64,000 bases of DNA from Butyricimonas virosa (GCF_025148635.1 NZ_CP102269.1:2232001-2296000); one strand, 5' to 3'; counted from the stretch's first letter, positions 23,025 to 31,555 are shown. A program made the numbers and translations. Notes: generated by a model from the letters alone, not told the origin.

Positions 23025-23055
23025 AGGCGTGCCAAAAATCTCTTTTGACACGCCT
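23025..23055. terminator. Hairpin between convergent genes
   Basis: Arms 23025-23037 and 23043-23055 pair over 13 bases with one C/A mismatch, with a 5-base loop. It lies between the response regulator and a convergent minus-strand gene. Its inner core (GYCAAAA...TTTTGAC) resembles that of the hairpin at 25753. Confidence 0.65.
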
Positions 23056-23086
23056 CCCTATTGATTACCTAGTTGTTTTAACCTGT

Positions 23087-23701
23087 TTAATTTCCCATAA
23101 AAACGATACCTACACTGATCGTGAAGTTTTGCATGGCTTCTACTTTGCCAGATTTGGTTCCGTAGGTGTATTTAGCCCCGATGTTGAATGCAAATTGGTC
23201 GTTGACGGGGATAATGGTACCTATTTCAGGTGCGAAAGCAAATTGCCATCTTGCGTTTGTGGCAGTGAATTGTCCCAGATCGGTTTTTAGTTCTGTCCAA
23301 CTGGTACCTAATCCGAGTCCCAGGTAAGGTCTTAACGTGGTGTTCTGATCTGTTAGCCAGTAACGTCCCATCACCATGATGGGTACCGTGTTGATGTAAC
23401 GGTATTGATAACCGGTGATCGTGTGTATATCTTTACTGCCTTTGAACAGGAAGTCTCCCGTTAATTTACCTTTGTCCTTGTAGAACGTATTCCAACCGAT
23501 CATACCCCCGATAGAGAATTTCTCGTTTAGGAAATGATGGTATTCAAGATCCATACCCCGGAAACTCATTTTGCCGGCATAGTCATTCATTTTTCCAAGT
23601 GGAACAGACATCTGGTAGTTTAAGTTCAGCATTTGTCCTTTTACTAATGGGCTTAGCCCGAATAGTATGAGCGATATAATTAATAACTTTCTCATAATCA
23701 T
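23087..23701 (-). CDS. Small outer-membrane beta-barrel protein
   Basis: A 204-residue exported protein with a signal peptide (LLIISLILFGLSPLVKGQ). Alternating aromatic/hydrophobic strands, the glycine-rich stretch LRPYLGLGLGTSW and a C-terminal strand ending FTISVGIVFMGN point to an OmpW/OmpA-like 8-strand barrel (outer membrane protein beta-barrel family). The ligand is unknown. It lies 35 bases after the DUF4136 gene, so both are probably on one transcript reading leftward. Confidence 0.8.
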   Translation of the reverse strand: MIMRKLLIISLILFGLSPLVKGQMLNLNYQMSVPLGKMNDYAGKMSFRGMDLEYHHFLNEKFSIGGMIGWNTFYKDKGKLTGDFLFKGSKDIHTITGYQYRYINTVPIMVMGRYWLTDQNTTLRPYLGLGLGTSWTELKTDLGQFTATNARWQFAFAPEIGTIIPVNDQFAFNIGAKYTYGTKSGKVEAMQNFTISVGIVFMGN

Positions 23702-23736
23702 TTAAATTTAAAATTGACAATTAATGATCTATCCTA

Positions 23737-24393
23737 CTATTTTTTCAAGTACGGTGACTGGATGAAACACTGGTCAATCGTCGTTTCCATTCTGTCAATA
23801 ATAGATTGTTTTGATCCTTGTAACAAACCGTCGGCGATACCACTCCAGAGTACAGGAACTTTCTTGGTTGAGCTGGCTTCTTGGTTGGTTGCGATCATGT
23901 CAATCACGATGGAACCACTTCTGTAAGAGTATACCGTTACCGGGTACCACGGGTATGAAGGACCCCAACCCGGACCCCATGTCGGGCCCCATATCCAGTT
24001 CCATCCCGGATACCAACCCCAGTAGTTATACCAGTAGTCTGAGCCATAATAGTAGTTCACGTTAGAGAAAGCTGATACGGTGACAATGAAACTCGGTTGT
24101 TGATCCTCCTCGCTAGTCGGTTCGATGTACGAGTATCCGAGTTGGGTAAAATTGTCTTTTACCAGTTGTAAAATTTGGGCATCGAATTCGTGGTTCGGAG
24201 TTTCTCCTTTTGCCACGAAATAAACAATAGTGTCGGGGAGCGAGAATGTGGTGTACTTGGTGAAGTCCGCATTTTTGTCATAATTCGTTATGGCAACGTC
24301 CATCTCCTCCACGTTGTCAGCGCCTCCGGGATAGCATGATACCAGAAACTGTGCAAACAGCCCGATGAATGATAAAAATAATAAACGTTTCAT
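23737..24393 (-). CDS. DUF4136-like lipoprotein
   Basis: A 218-residue lipoprotein; the signal peptide ends in the lipobox FLVSC (cysteine 19). The body matches the DUF4136 pattern: a FTKYTTFSLPD strand, then VKDNFTQLGYSYIE, then a Tyr/Trp/Gly/Pro-rich stretch (YYGSDYWYNYWGWYPGW) and a C-terminal helix. The family sits in the bacterial envelope and has no settled function. The first gene of a two-gene leftward unit with the small barrel protein. The 194 bases before it hold no clear TAnnTTTG element. Confidence 0.8.
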   Translation of the reverse strand: MKRLLFLSFIGLFAQFLVSCYPGGADNVEEMDVAITNYDKNADFTKYTTFSLPDTIVYFVAKGETPNHEFDAQILQLVKDNFTQLGYSYIEPTSEEDQQPSFIVTVSAFSNVNYYYGSDYWYNYWGWYPGWNWIWGPTWGPGWGPSYPWYPVTVYSYRSGSIVIDMIATNQEASSTKKVPVLWSGIADGLLQGSKQSIIDRMETTIDQCFIQSPYLKK

Positions 24394-24587
24394 ACTGTGT
24401 TAGTTTTAGTTTAACAATTGTTGCTAATATATTTATCTACAACGAGATAATCATTGCAAGCGATAAATGTCAAGTTTTGCTCACTTGTGAGGTTGTATAC
24501 GCCGACTTGGACGATAGGTTTCAGCTACACGATTATTTTTTTCGTGAACCTGTTCTGTGTTAATCCGGTAGTATGAATTTTTAGAGG

Positions 24588-24980
24588 CTATTCGGGTTCC
24601 GTGCTTAGGATAAGGCGGTAGTTGTGATCTTTGGCAATGTTCATCACCTTCACGATTTGTTCTAAGGGAACAGATTTATCTGCTTGAAGAGAGATACACG
24701 GATCTTCCAATTCCCGTAGTTCTTCCACGAGTCGACGCTCCAGCATGGAGAACGGGATTACTTTTTCGTTCAGGTAGAACGTGTAGTTTTTGTCGATAGA
24801 CACGACAGTAACAGGTTTGTCTGAAGTTTGATTCGTGCTTTTGGGCAATAATAATTTTAAAGCGTTGGGATTGATCAGCGTCGAGGAAATCATGAAGAAT
24901 AGCAACAATAGAAAGAATATGTCGGTCATGGACGACATGTTGAAATTCGGGTTGATCTTGCTTTTACGTTTTATTGCCAT
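24588..24980 (-). CDS. exbD: ExbD/TolR-type biopolymer transport protein
   Basis: A 130-residue inner-membrane protein with one N-terminal transmembrane helix (MSSMTDIFFLLLLFFMISSTLI, given by pattern: the key Asp lies in the TDIFFLL segment near residue 20) and a periplasmic domain. The Asp is the proton-carrying residue of the ExbB/ExbD motor. The gene is 17 bases after exbB and ends the unit. TonB or TolA is not encoded next to it. It could serve the SusC transporter or a Tol-like system. Confidence 0.9.
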   Translation of the reverse strand: MAIKRKSKINPNFNMSSMTDIFFLLLLFFMISSTLINPNALKLLLPKSTNQTSDKPVTVVSIDKNYTFYLNEKVIPFSMLERRLVEELRELEDPCISLQADKSVPLEQIVKVMNIAKDHNYRLILSTEPE

Positions 24981-24997
24981 GACGATATAATTGAAAA

Positions 24998-25666
24998 TTA
25001 TTTTTTGGTACGGAGGTATTCGATAAGTTCAGAAGAGTAGTGTTCCATGCGGAAAACGATTTTGTCAACACGGGCAACCAAGAAGTTGTAGACTAACTGT
25101 CCGATGATTCCGACGATTAACCCGGCCACGGTGGTGATCATGGCGGTGTAGATACCCCGGGAGAGGAGACCTATGTCGATGCTGTTTCCGGCCATGGACA
25201 TATCGTAAAAAGATTGTACCATCCCGACCACGGTTCCCAAGAATCCGATCATGGGAGCGGTTCCGGCACAAGTGGCTAAGGTCGGAAGGCCTCGTTCCAA
25301 GTTGGCGACCTCGTAATTGGCCGTGTCTTCCATGGCCTGGCGAATTTCTTGCGGGTCTTCGTTACTTATTTTGATTCCTTTGGCGATGGTGTGTGCCAGT
25401 GGGGAGCCTTCTTTTTCACATTCTTCGAGTGCGACACGTGTGTTTCCGGTTTTCAAGATTTCTTGTATTTTTTCCATAAAAGGGACATCCGTTAGTCCTG
25501 TTTTGCGAATAAGCCAGAATCTTTCGCAAGCGATGTAGATAATGATAACAGACAATATAAATATGGGGATCATCAACCAGCCGCCCATCACGACCATATC
25601 CCATAGATTCATTCCAGCGTTGTTTGTAGGTGCAGTTTGAACTGCCAGTATAAAAGTTTTAATCAT
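24998..25666 (-). CDS. exbB: ExbB/TolQ/MotA proton channel protein
   Basis: A 222-residue inner-membrane protein with three transmembrane helices: residues 24-47 (WDMVVMGGWLMIPIFILSVII region), about 130-152 (APMIGFLGTVVGMVQSF) and 165-190 (IYTAMITTVAGLIVGIIGQLVYNF). The GTVVGM motif is diagnostic. With ExbD it forms the motor that uses the proton gradient to power TonB or Tol. It has a well-formed promoter upstream at 25687-25718. Confidence 0.92.
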   Translation of the reverse strand: MIKTFILAVQTAPTNNAGMNLWDMVVMGGWLMIPIFILSVIIIYIACERFWLIRKTGLTDVPFMEKIQEILKTGNTRVALEECEKEGSPLAHTIAKGIKISNEDPQEIRQAMEDTANYEVANLERGLPTLATCAGTAPMIGFLGTVVGMVQSFYDMSMAGNSIDIGLLSRGIYTAMITTVAGLIVGIIGQLVYNFLVARVDKIVFRMEHYSSELIEYLRTKK

Positions 25667-25686
25667 ACTCGTTTTTTATAGTCGTG

Positions 25687-25718
25687 CGAAGATAATGTGG
25701 TTTTTATGAATTCACAAA
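25687..25718 (-). promoter_or_regulatory. Promoter of exbB-exbD
   Basis: On the minus strand, TTTG (25718-25715), a 20-base spacer and TATCTTCG (25694-25687) fit the Bacteroidetes consensus with one mismatch. The leader is about 14-20 bases. Confidence 0.55.
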
Positions 25719-25752
25719 TTCGAGGGGAAAAAGTTGGTGAAGTTTATAAACT

Positions 25753-25786
25753 AGCGGAATGTCAAAAACAATTTTGACATTCCGCT
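25753..25786. terminator. Hairpin after the ABC transporter unit
   Basis: A perfect 15-bp inverted repeat (25753-25767 and 25772-25786) with a 4-base loop lies 5 bases beyond the permease stop codon. The U-tract is weak. Its core GTCAAAA/TTTTGAC is shared with the hairpin at 23025. Confidence 0.65.
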
Positions 25787-25791
25787 TTGCA

Positions 25792-26748
25792 TCATCGGGA
25801 TCTGATTTCCTTTCTCATGAAAGAACCATACGAGAGTGCGAAACAGATGACGGTGGCAGCAATCAGTCCCGTGAGTTGCGGCCAGACAACCATTAAACTT
25901 TGTCCCAGTGGTAGCGGGCTGGGGATTGCCCCATGAACTTGTTCCATGGTCAAGGGGCCCAAGCTACGAACCGAGGGCATCAGTAGTGTCGTGGTTGCCT
26001 CGTTGAAGAGCATGCTCGGGGCAAAACGCAATAGGTTGAGCATGAATTTCTGATAACTGATGACTTGGTAGGCGCTAGCCATGGCCGAGGGGCTGATAGC
26101 TTTACCGACCAAGTTGATAATCATGTTGTAAAACACGCTGAAGAATAACCATACGGCCACGCATGCCAGAGCCGAGGTGGCGGCCTGTTTGAACTTTATT
26201 GAAAAGAAAATGGATAAGTTCAGCCAGAAGGCCACGTAAATAATACTAACCACCACAAAGGCTATAATGCGTAAAAACTCTTCTGCGGTCGGCGGTATCC
26301 CTATCGCTATTAGCCCGAATCCCATAACCAGAAGTGCCAGGGTTAGTAACATACTCCCGATAACGATCAAGGCTCCCACGAATTTGGCATTGATCAGGTA
26401 ATCCCGGTGAATGGGTTGGGACAGGATGCGACTAAGCGTTCCTTTGCTTTGTTCGGAATTGATGGCATCAAACCCGAGCGCGATGCCTAATAACGGTCCG
26501 AGAAAGTTAATGAAGATCACGAACGAGGGCAGGGTGCCGTCGGATACGGTGAATAGTTTCAAGAACAAGAATGAACCGTCGGGATCATTGGGTTTGATGG
26601 CTGCCCCGATATTGGTTAATGCCGTGTAGAGGGAACCCATGCAAGTCAGTGCGATAATGGCTATTAGGATAATGAATTTCCAGCTTCTGACATGGTCGGC
26701 CACTTCTTTACGGACAATAACCCAGAACGGACTTTGTATTTTATTCAT
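25792..26748 (-). CDS. ABC-2 type transporter permease
   Basis: A 318-residue inner-membrane permease with about six hydrophobic segments: one after the N-terminal KEVADHVRSWKFIIL, four in the middle, and one near the C-terminus (LTGLIAATVICFALSYGSF). The stretch GFDAINSEQSKGTLSRILSQP is typical of ABC-2 exporters related to NosY. The gene overlaps the ATPase gene by 8 bases. With the NEW3 protein it forms a three-gene exporter unit. The cargo is unknown. Confidence 0.88.
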   Translation of the reverse strand: MNKIQSPFWVIVRKEVADHVRSWKFIILIAIIALTCMGSLYTALTNIGAAIKPNDPDGSFLFLKLFTVSDGTLPSFVIFINFLGPLLGIALGFDAINSEQSKGTLSRILSQPIHRDYLINAKFVGALIVIGSMLLTLALLVMGFGLIAIGIPPTAEEFLRIIAFVVVSIIYVAFWLNLSIFFSIKFKQAATSALACVAVWLFFSVFYNMIINLVGKAISPSAMASAYQVISYQKFMLNLLRFAPSMLFNEATTTLLMPSVRSLGPLTMEQVHGAIPSPLPLGQSLMVVWPQLTGLIAATVICFALSYGSFMRKEIRSR

Positions 26749-27481
26749 GGCTTTTTCCTCCTCCGAAATAACGGTTATACATATTTTCGAGCCCGTGTTC
26801 CTCGTTTTGTAACTCGTTGACGTTGACTTCTGCCAAGAGTTTACCTCCCCCGAACAGGCCTACCCGGTCGCAGATTTGCTGAACTTGATCCAGGTGATGG
26901 GAAGAGAATAGTACGGTCAGCCCGTTTTCCTCTCTCAGTTGCCGGATCAAATCCATGAATTCCTGAACCCCTGCCGGGTCAATGCCGGATGTCGGTTCGT
27001 CAAGGATAATCACTTCCGGTTGTTTGATCAGCACATCCGCCAGTCCGAGGCGTTGGCGCATACCCCGGGAGTATTTCCCGGCTTTCTTCTGTGTGTCAAC
27101 CGGTAGCCCTACCCGTTCGAGTAATTCCTCAGCCTTGGTTCTTGCATTCGCTTCCGGGATCCGGTTCAGGCGGGCCGTGTACAACAGGTTTTCGATACCT
27201 GTCATGTCATCATAGAATCCGACGTCTTCCGGTAGGTAACCCACCTTTTCCCGTACCTGTATCGGGTTTCGGGTCGAATTGATCCCACAGACCTGTACAG
27301 TTCCGGAAGTTGGGTCCGTCAATCCGAGCATCATCAGAATTGTCGTGGATTTACCGGCCCCGTTAGGTCCGAGAATCCCGAATATTTCCCCTTTTTGGAC
27401 GGAGAGATTAATGTGGTCAACAGCGGTGAATTTCCCGTACTTTTTCGTCAGCTCATGAAGTTCGATGATAGGCTCGCTCAT
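26741..27481 (-). CDS. ABC transporter ATP-binding protein
   Basis: A 246-residue ATPase that powers the permease next to it. Walker A is GPNGAGKST (near residue 38), the Q-loop region follows, the signature motif is SRGMRQRLGLADV (near 138), Walker B is VIILDEPTSG (near 157) and the switch histidine is in SSHHLDQ. It belongs to the CcmA/NatA-like ABC-2 exporter group. The gene begins 3 bases after the NEW3 gene and overlaps the permease gene. Confidence 0.93.
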   Translation of the reverse strand: MSEPIIELHELTKKYGKFTAVDHINLSVQKGEIFGILGPNGAGKSTTILMMLGLTDPTSGTVQVCGINSTRNPIQVREKVGYLPEDVGFYDDMTGIENLLYTARLNRIPEANARTKAEELLERVGLPVDTQKKAGKYSRGMRQRLGLADVLIKQPEVIILDEPTSGIDPAGVQEFMDLIRQLREENGLTVLFSSHHLDQVQQICDRVGLFGGGKLLAEVNVNELQNEEHGLENMYNRYFGGGKSHE

Positions 27482-27484
27482 GAT

Positions 27485-28636
27485 CTACCTCCTTCCATAT
27501 TTACGGAACAGGTAGTACACGCATCCCAAGGCGACAAGGATGACCAGTACGCCCATCCAACCCCAGATCATGGGTGTTCTCACCGCGATTCTGAAATCTG
27601 CCGAGGAGTTTACTTCCGGTGTTTTGGTAGATATTTTAGTCACGTAATCTCCCGGAAGAGCTTTTTTGGATGCTTTTACCGTGGCTGTCACGTTAGCGGT
27701 TTCACCCGCTTTCAAGCGATTGATTTTTGTCGGTTCGAAGGTTACTTCCCAGTCAACCGGTTTGTTGGCAGATAGCTGGATGTCCTTTAGTTCTGCCGAT
27801 CCGGTATTCCGGACAATTAAGTCTATATTCTTGTTATCTCCTGCGGTGATCTCGCTGCTAAGCAGGCCACGGGGTGTTGTCAGTTCCATCTGGTAGGTTC
27901 CCGTGATCACGACTTCCAACTCTAGTTCGGCAGAGGTGGTGCTTGTCGTTGCACGTACCGGGATCTTGTAACTTCCGGCTTCAACGTTGGCCGGCGGGTT
28001 AATGTCAATCGTGATGTTCTGGGTGGCATTCGGTTCAACTTGGGCGGATGTGGCTTGCTTGTAGTTTGCCTTGAAAACTACGTTCCATCCTCTAGGAGCT
28101 TGCGCCATCAGTGCGTAGAGCTGTTGTTCTGCCGTTTGGTTTTTTAGCGTGGCGTTGAAGGTAAACGAGGATTTGGAGTTCCCTTGCATGTTGGGTTGAT
28201 TCGTGATAAAATCGGTTTGGTAGGTACCTTGTTTGGATACCGTGATTGCGATGGGGAGTTCTCCAAGTCCCTCGGCAACCACCGTGAAACGGTAAGTTCC
28301 TTTGTTGACTTTTAGCGGAATGTCCACTTTTAACGAAACGTTCTTTTTCTCGTGGGGTAGGACCGCAAGTTCACTAATGGTCCACGTGCCGGCTTTCAAT
28401 TCGTAATTCCAGCCTCGTGGCAGTCCTTTCACGGATAAATTCACGTTTTTAACTACATCGTAGTTGTTGATAACATCAATACTGTAGTTTACAGATTCTC
28501 CCGGTGGAACAGCGATTTTCGTGTAGGGAGTGTACAGAATCACATTCTTGTCGGATTCCGAGGCCTGCAGTTGTATGGGAAGAACACCCATCAGCAGTAC
28601 CAGTAACAGATTAAAATAATTTGCACGCATTGTCAT
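27485..28636 (-). CDS. NEW3-domain membrane-anchored protein
   Basis: A 383-residue exported protein. It has a signal peptide (LLLVLLMGVLPIQLQA), three repeats of an Ig-like NEW3 fold (start GESVNYSIDVINNYDVVKNV; later NITIDINPPANVEAGSYKI and LKAGETANVTATVKASKKAL), and a C-terminal helix (WGWMGVLVILVALGCVYYLF) followed by RKYGRR. The body therefore faces the periplasm and is held at the inner membrane. NEW3 proteins often sit in one operon with an ABC-2 ATPase and permease, as here; a role in cargo handling is inferred. It is the first gene of the unit. Confidence 0.85.
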   Translation of the reverse strand: MTMRANYFNLLLVLLMGVLPIQLQASESDKNVILYTPYTKIAVPPGESVNYSIDVINNYDVVKNVNLSVKGLPRGWNYELKAGTWTISELAVLPHEKKNVSLKVDIPLKVNKGTYRFTVVAEGLGELPIAITVSKQGTYQTDFITNQPNMQGNSKSSFTFNATLKNQTAEQQLYALMAQAPRGWNVVFKANYKQATSAQVEPNATQNITIDINPPANVEAGSYKIPVRATTSTTSAELELEVVITGTYQMELTTPRGLLSSEITAGDNKNIDLIVRNTGSAELKDIQLSANKPVDWEVTFEPTKINRLKAGETANVTATVKASKKALPGDYVTKISTKTPEVNSSADFRIAVRTPMIWGWMGVLVILVALGCVYYLFRKYGRR

Positions 28637-28681
28637 AAAAATTTTCGTTAGATAATTTTGATATGATTTTCAATACGTTCC

Positions 28682-28689
28682 CAAATATA
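28682..28689 (-). promoter_or_regulatory. Promoter -7 element for the NEW3-ABC unit
   Basis: TATATTTG on the minus strand is an exact TAnnTTTG match about 45 bases before the start codon at 28636. A -33 box is not clear. Confidence 0.4.
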
Positions 28690-28751
28690 TATACTATCTG
28701 TATTACTTATTTTTAAAAGATTTGAAAAAAAATTATTTGGGTTCATAGAAT

Positions 28752-28812
28752 CTATAAAGTTCATAAAGTCTAGAGGAATCTAAAATTAGTAAGGACTTTA
28801 TGAACTTTATAG
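28752..28812. terminator. Long inverted repeat after the YeiH-like gene
   Basis: A perfect 19-bp inverted repeat (28752-28770 and 28794-28812) with a 23-base loop lies 15 bases past the stop of the YeiH-like gene. The stem is made of repeated ATAAAGT words. It probably acts as a terminator; the large loop is unusual. Confidence 0.5.
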
Positions 28813-28827
28813 TCTTTATAGATTAAT

Positions 28828-29769
28828 TTACAGTAGTATAATTACGCTAGCTGATAAAGCGCTGATGCAAATCCAAAGGATGATACCTAACAAGATCGGT
28901 TTGAAACCTACTTGTTTGATGGTATCTTTAGAGAGGCCTGCACCGATAAGGAATAGCGTGAATAACATTCCGACTTTGGCGAATCCCACGATTTGTGTGT
29001 AGAGATGTCCCCATTGCGGCGTGTAGGTAGCGATGATCATGGCTACAATGTAGAAGAAAATAAAGTAAGGAATGGATATTTTTGATTTGGTGTTTGTTCC
29101 TTTATTATAGAAGAAGGCGGCGATCAATGAAACCGGGATGATCCAAAGTGCCCGGATCAGTTTGGTCGTGGTAGCGATGGCTAAAGCCTCGTTACTGAAT
29201 GTTTTAGCAGCACCGACCACAGAACTCGTGTCGTGAATGGCTATGGCGCACCAGTACCCGAATTGATGATCGTCCATTTCCAGCCAGCGGCCGATTACGG
29301 GAAAGATGAATAACGCCACGGCGTTAAGCATGAAAATGGTTCCCATGGCCACGGTGATGTCCTTGTCCTTGGCTTTAATCACGGGAGCTAGGGCAGCGAT
29401 GGCACTTCCCCCGCAGATGGCAGTTCCTCCGGAAACGAGAAACCCGGTATCCCGGTTGACCCTTAGTTTGCTGGTAAAGAATAATCCCAGTCCGATGGTA
29501 ACAACGATGGAAAATATGGTGAACAGGATTCCTGTTTTCCCGGCCTCGATGGCTTGTTCTACGTTCATGCCGAAACCTAGGCCCACAACGGATATTTGGA
29601 GAAGTATATGAGTGATTCGACTATTGATTGCCAAGAACGGGTGGCCGATAGTCAACGATAAAATTAAACCTAGTAAAAGGGCAAAGCCCGGATCAAGGAA
29701 TGGTACAAGGAATAAAGCTACGATGAAAAGTACTTCCTTTTGATTTTTGTTCAGTTGAATTTTGCTCAT
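28828..29769 (-). CDS. YeiH/UPF0324 family putative sulfate exporter
   Basis: A 313-residue inner-membrane protein with about ten hydrophobic segments. Family words are GFGMNVEQAIEAGKTG (near residue 62), SGGTAICGGSAIAALAPVI (near 112), AVALFIFPVIGRWL, and AIHDTSSVVGAAKTFS (near 178). The YeiH family is annotated as a putative sulfate exporter, but direct evidence is thin. A LysR gene, the type of regulator often found next to yeiH, lies 1.8 kb away on the same strand, separated by the XRE-ImmA-PIN module. Confidence 0.9.
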   Translation of the reverse strand: MSKIQLNKNQKEVLFIVALFLVPFLDPGFALLLGLILSLTIGHPFLAINSRITHILLQISVVGLGFGMNVEQAIEAGKTGILFTIFSIVVTIGLGLFFTSKLRVNRDTGFLVSGGTAICGGSAIAALAPVIKAKDKDITVAMGTIFMLNAVALFIFPVIGRWLEMDDHQFGYWCAIAIHDTSSVVGAAKTFSNEALAIATTTKLIRALWIIPVSLIAAFFYNKGTNTKSKISIPYFIFFYIVAMIIATYTPQWGHLYTQIVGFAKVGMLFTLFLIGAGLSKDTIKQVGFKPILLGIILWICISALSASVIILL

Positions 29770-29803
29770 AATCTTTAGTTATTTGTTCGGTGCAAAATTC
29801 TTT

Positions 29804-29811
29804 CAAATGTA
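29804..29811 (-). promoter_or_regulatory. Promoter -7 element for the YeiH-like gene
   Basis: TACATTTG on the minus strand matches TAnnTTTG exactly, 34 bases before the start codon. The -33 box is not clear. Confidence 0.4.
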
Positions 29812-29911
29812 TGAATTTTGGAAATAAGAAATATTCAGATAGTATAACTAGAGGTAATACATTGTTACTCCCTGCAAATTTGAGATAAGAATGTAAATTT
29901 TGTAGAAAAAC

Positions 29912-29956
29912 GTGGCAAAATTTGTGTTCGTGATAAATTAGTAGTAATTTTGCCAC
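29912..29956 (+). promoter_or_regulatory. Promoter with palindromic operator for the XRE-ImmA-PIN module
   Basis: TTTG at 29921-29924 and TAATTTTG at 29945-29952, spaced by 20 bases, form a good promoter. A perfect inverted repeat, GTGGCAAAAT (29912-29921) and ATTTTGCCAC (29947-29956), overlaps both boxes. A protein dimer or tetramer bound there would block RNA polymerase; the XRE protein encoded directly downstream is the obvious candidate. Confidence 0.65.
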
Positions 29957-29977
29957 AGAAATGAAAGGAGAACACTC

Positions 29978-30331
29978 ATGAAAATGATTAATCAAGTTGT
30001 TGGAGAAAATCTAAAGAAAATTAGAGAGTTATCCGGTTTTACACAAGAAGAGGTTGCCAAATCTATAGGAGTAGAACGCTCTACTTATAGTAATTATGAA
30101 GGGGGAATACGTGAAATTCCTTATCATGTTTTGGAAAATGTTTCAAATTTATTCGGTTGCGAAGCATTTGTGTTGTTTGAAGATAGTATTCATGCGGACA
30201 ATGAAATTATGGCTACAGCTTTCAGAATTTCAGATTTAGAAGAGAATGATTTGAAGGAGATAGCAATTTTTAAGGATATTGTGATGTCTTATCTTAAAAT
30301 GGAGCGTATAGCACAACATGAGGCCGAATAA
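29978..30331 (+). CDS. XRE-family helix-turn-helix regulator
   Basis: A 117-residue protein with an N-terminal HTH_3 domain (residues 7-60: LKKIRELSGFTQEEVAKSIG, then ERSTYSNYEGGIREIP). The C-terminal part is short and helical. It probably represses its own promoter through the inverted repeat at 29912-29956. An AGGAG sequence 7 bases before the ATG is a real Shine-Dalgarno match, rare in this window. The stop overlaps the start of the ImmA/IrrE gene by 14 bases. Together with the next two genes it resembles a toxin-antitoxin or stress module. Confidence 0.88.
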   Translation: MKMINQVVGENLKKIRELSGFTQEEVAKSIGVERSTYSNYEGGIREIPYHVLENVSNLFGCEAFVLFEDSIHADNEIMATAFRISDLEENDLKEIAIFKDIVMSYLKMERIAQHEAE

Positions 30332-31055
30332 GTTTGTTATCGAGAAACAAGTTTCTGGGTTTCGCTCGGATAATGGGCTTAGTTTGTCTGAACCCATTGC
30401 TTTAAAAAGTTTACTTTTGAAGTTGAACATTCTTACTATTTTTAGGCCATTGTCTGAAAATTTTTCGGGAATGTGTTTAAAAGATAAATCGGGCCATCGC
30501 TTTATGCTCGTTAATTCCAATCAATCCCAAGGAAGGCAACATTTTACGATTGCTCATGAATTGTATCATCTTTATATAGAAGAAAATCCTACACCACACA
30601 AGTGTAATCCGGGGAATGGTAGCAAGGATCCGGTAGAGCAATGTGCTGATATGTTTGCTTCTTCCTTATTAATGCCTGAAACTGGTATATGCCAATTAAT
30701 ATCTGAGACAGAGTTGACAACTAAAAATATATCTATAGCGACAGTTTTGAAACTTGAACATTATTTTTCTGTCTCCCGTTCGGCTTTGTTATATCGATTG
30801 TTAAATATCAAGCTTATAACAGAAATCACACGTGCTAAGATTGCAGCTTTGGGAGTAAAAAGCTCTGTACGGAGTTTCGGGTATGATACAGCTTTATATG
30901 AATCAGCAAATGAAGGGTTGATTATTGGTGATTTTGGGGAAAAGGCACATGGTTTATTTGAGCAAGGAAAAATTTCGGAAGGTCATTATATCGAATTACT
31001 TCATAAAATAAATATAGATGAAACTCAGGAAAACGAAGATAGTACTCGATGCTGA
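30318..31055 (+). CDS. ImmA/IrrE family metallo-endopeptidase
   Basis: A 245-residue cytoplasmic protease-like protein. The zinc motif HELYH is at residues 80-84 (inside FTIAHELYHLY), with a downstream acidic site in DPVEQCADMFASSLLMP that fits the third zinc ligand region. ImmA cleaves a phage-type XRE repressor and IrrE/PprI cleaves DdrO, so this enzyme may cut the XRE protein encoded before it and thereby release the operon from repression. The pair overlaps by 14 bases, and the gene overlaps the next by 38 bases. Confidence 0.87.
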   Translation: MRPNKFVIEKQVSGFRSDNGLSLSEPIALKSLLLKLNILTIFRPLSENFSGMCLKDKSGHRFMLVNSNQSQGRQHFTIAHELYHLYIEENPTPHKCNPGNGSKDPVEQCADMFASSLLMPETGICQLISETELTTKNISIATVLKLEHYFSVSRSALLYRLLNIKLITEITRAKIAALGVKSSVRSFGYDTALYESANEGLIIGDFGEKAHGLFEQGKISEGHYIELLHKINIDETQENEDSTRC

Positions 31056-31542
31056 TGTAATTATTCATTTTATGGAAGCTGATCGTTTTTCGATGCTACC
31101 AGAAATATTTCCTGAATATGAATATTTGATATTAGATGTAGTTTATCATGAGATTGCCAAAAACTCCCAGACGAAAAATTTCATAGATAAATATCTGCAT
31201 TTTTTTTCAAAATTAAGGGTGGAGACTTTTGTTCCTAAAGGGGAATCAATGAAAGAATACTTTTTGTTGCAACGAACCTTGGGAAAAGGGGAGAGTGCTT
31301 GTATGGTTTATTGTAAGGATAACCGGGATGTGTTGGGGAGTAGTAATCTGAAAGATATACAAAGGTATTGCTCTGAGAATAGAATTATTTATCTGACAAC
31401 ACTGGATTTCTTGTATTATGCATATTGTAGAGGAAAAATGACAGAACAGGAATGTCTTGTATTTATGAGAGCTGTAAATAATGCAGGGAGTAAGCTTCCG
31501 GTTGTTGATATTACTCGGTACACGTGTAACGTGCATATTTAG
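31018..31542 (+). CDS. PIN-like domain protein, probable toxin or RNase
   Basis: A 174-residue protein whose features fit a PIN-like nuclease. The first strand IVLDADVIIHFME holds acidic residues D11 and D13, a middle E lies in YHEIAKN, and a later D in LTTLDFLYYAY. GKGESACMVYCKD resembles the GEaxA-type helix of PIN proteins. Such RNases are common toxins. The gene overlaps the protease gene by 38 bases, so it must be made together with it. It ends 13 bases from the convergent LysR gene, with no room for a terminator. The assignment rests on weak motifs and on context. Confidence 0.65.
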   Translation: MKLRKTKIVLDADVIIHFMEADRFSMLPEIFPEYEYLILDVVYHEIAKNSQTKNFIDKYLHFFSKLRVETFVPKGESMKEYFLLQRTLGKGESACMVYCKDNRDVLGSSNLKDIQRYCSENRIIYLTTLDFLYYAYCRGKMTEQECLVFMRAVNNAGSKLPVVDITRYTCNVHI

Positions 31543-31555
31543 ATTGAATTGGTTA

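Noticed and set aside
28752..28812. Considered as an invertible switch before the NEW3-ABC unit
   Set aside because: The 23-base loop holds no promoter element and the arms lack a palindromic core; it lies just after a stop codon.
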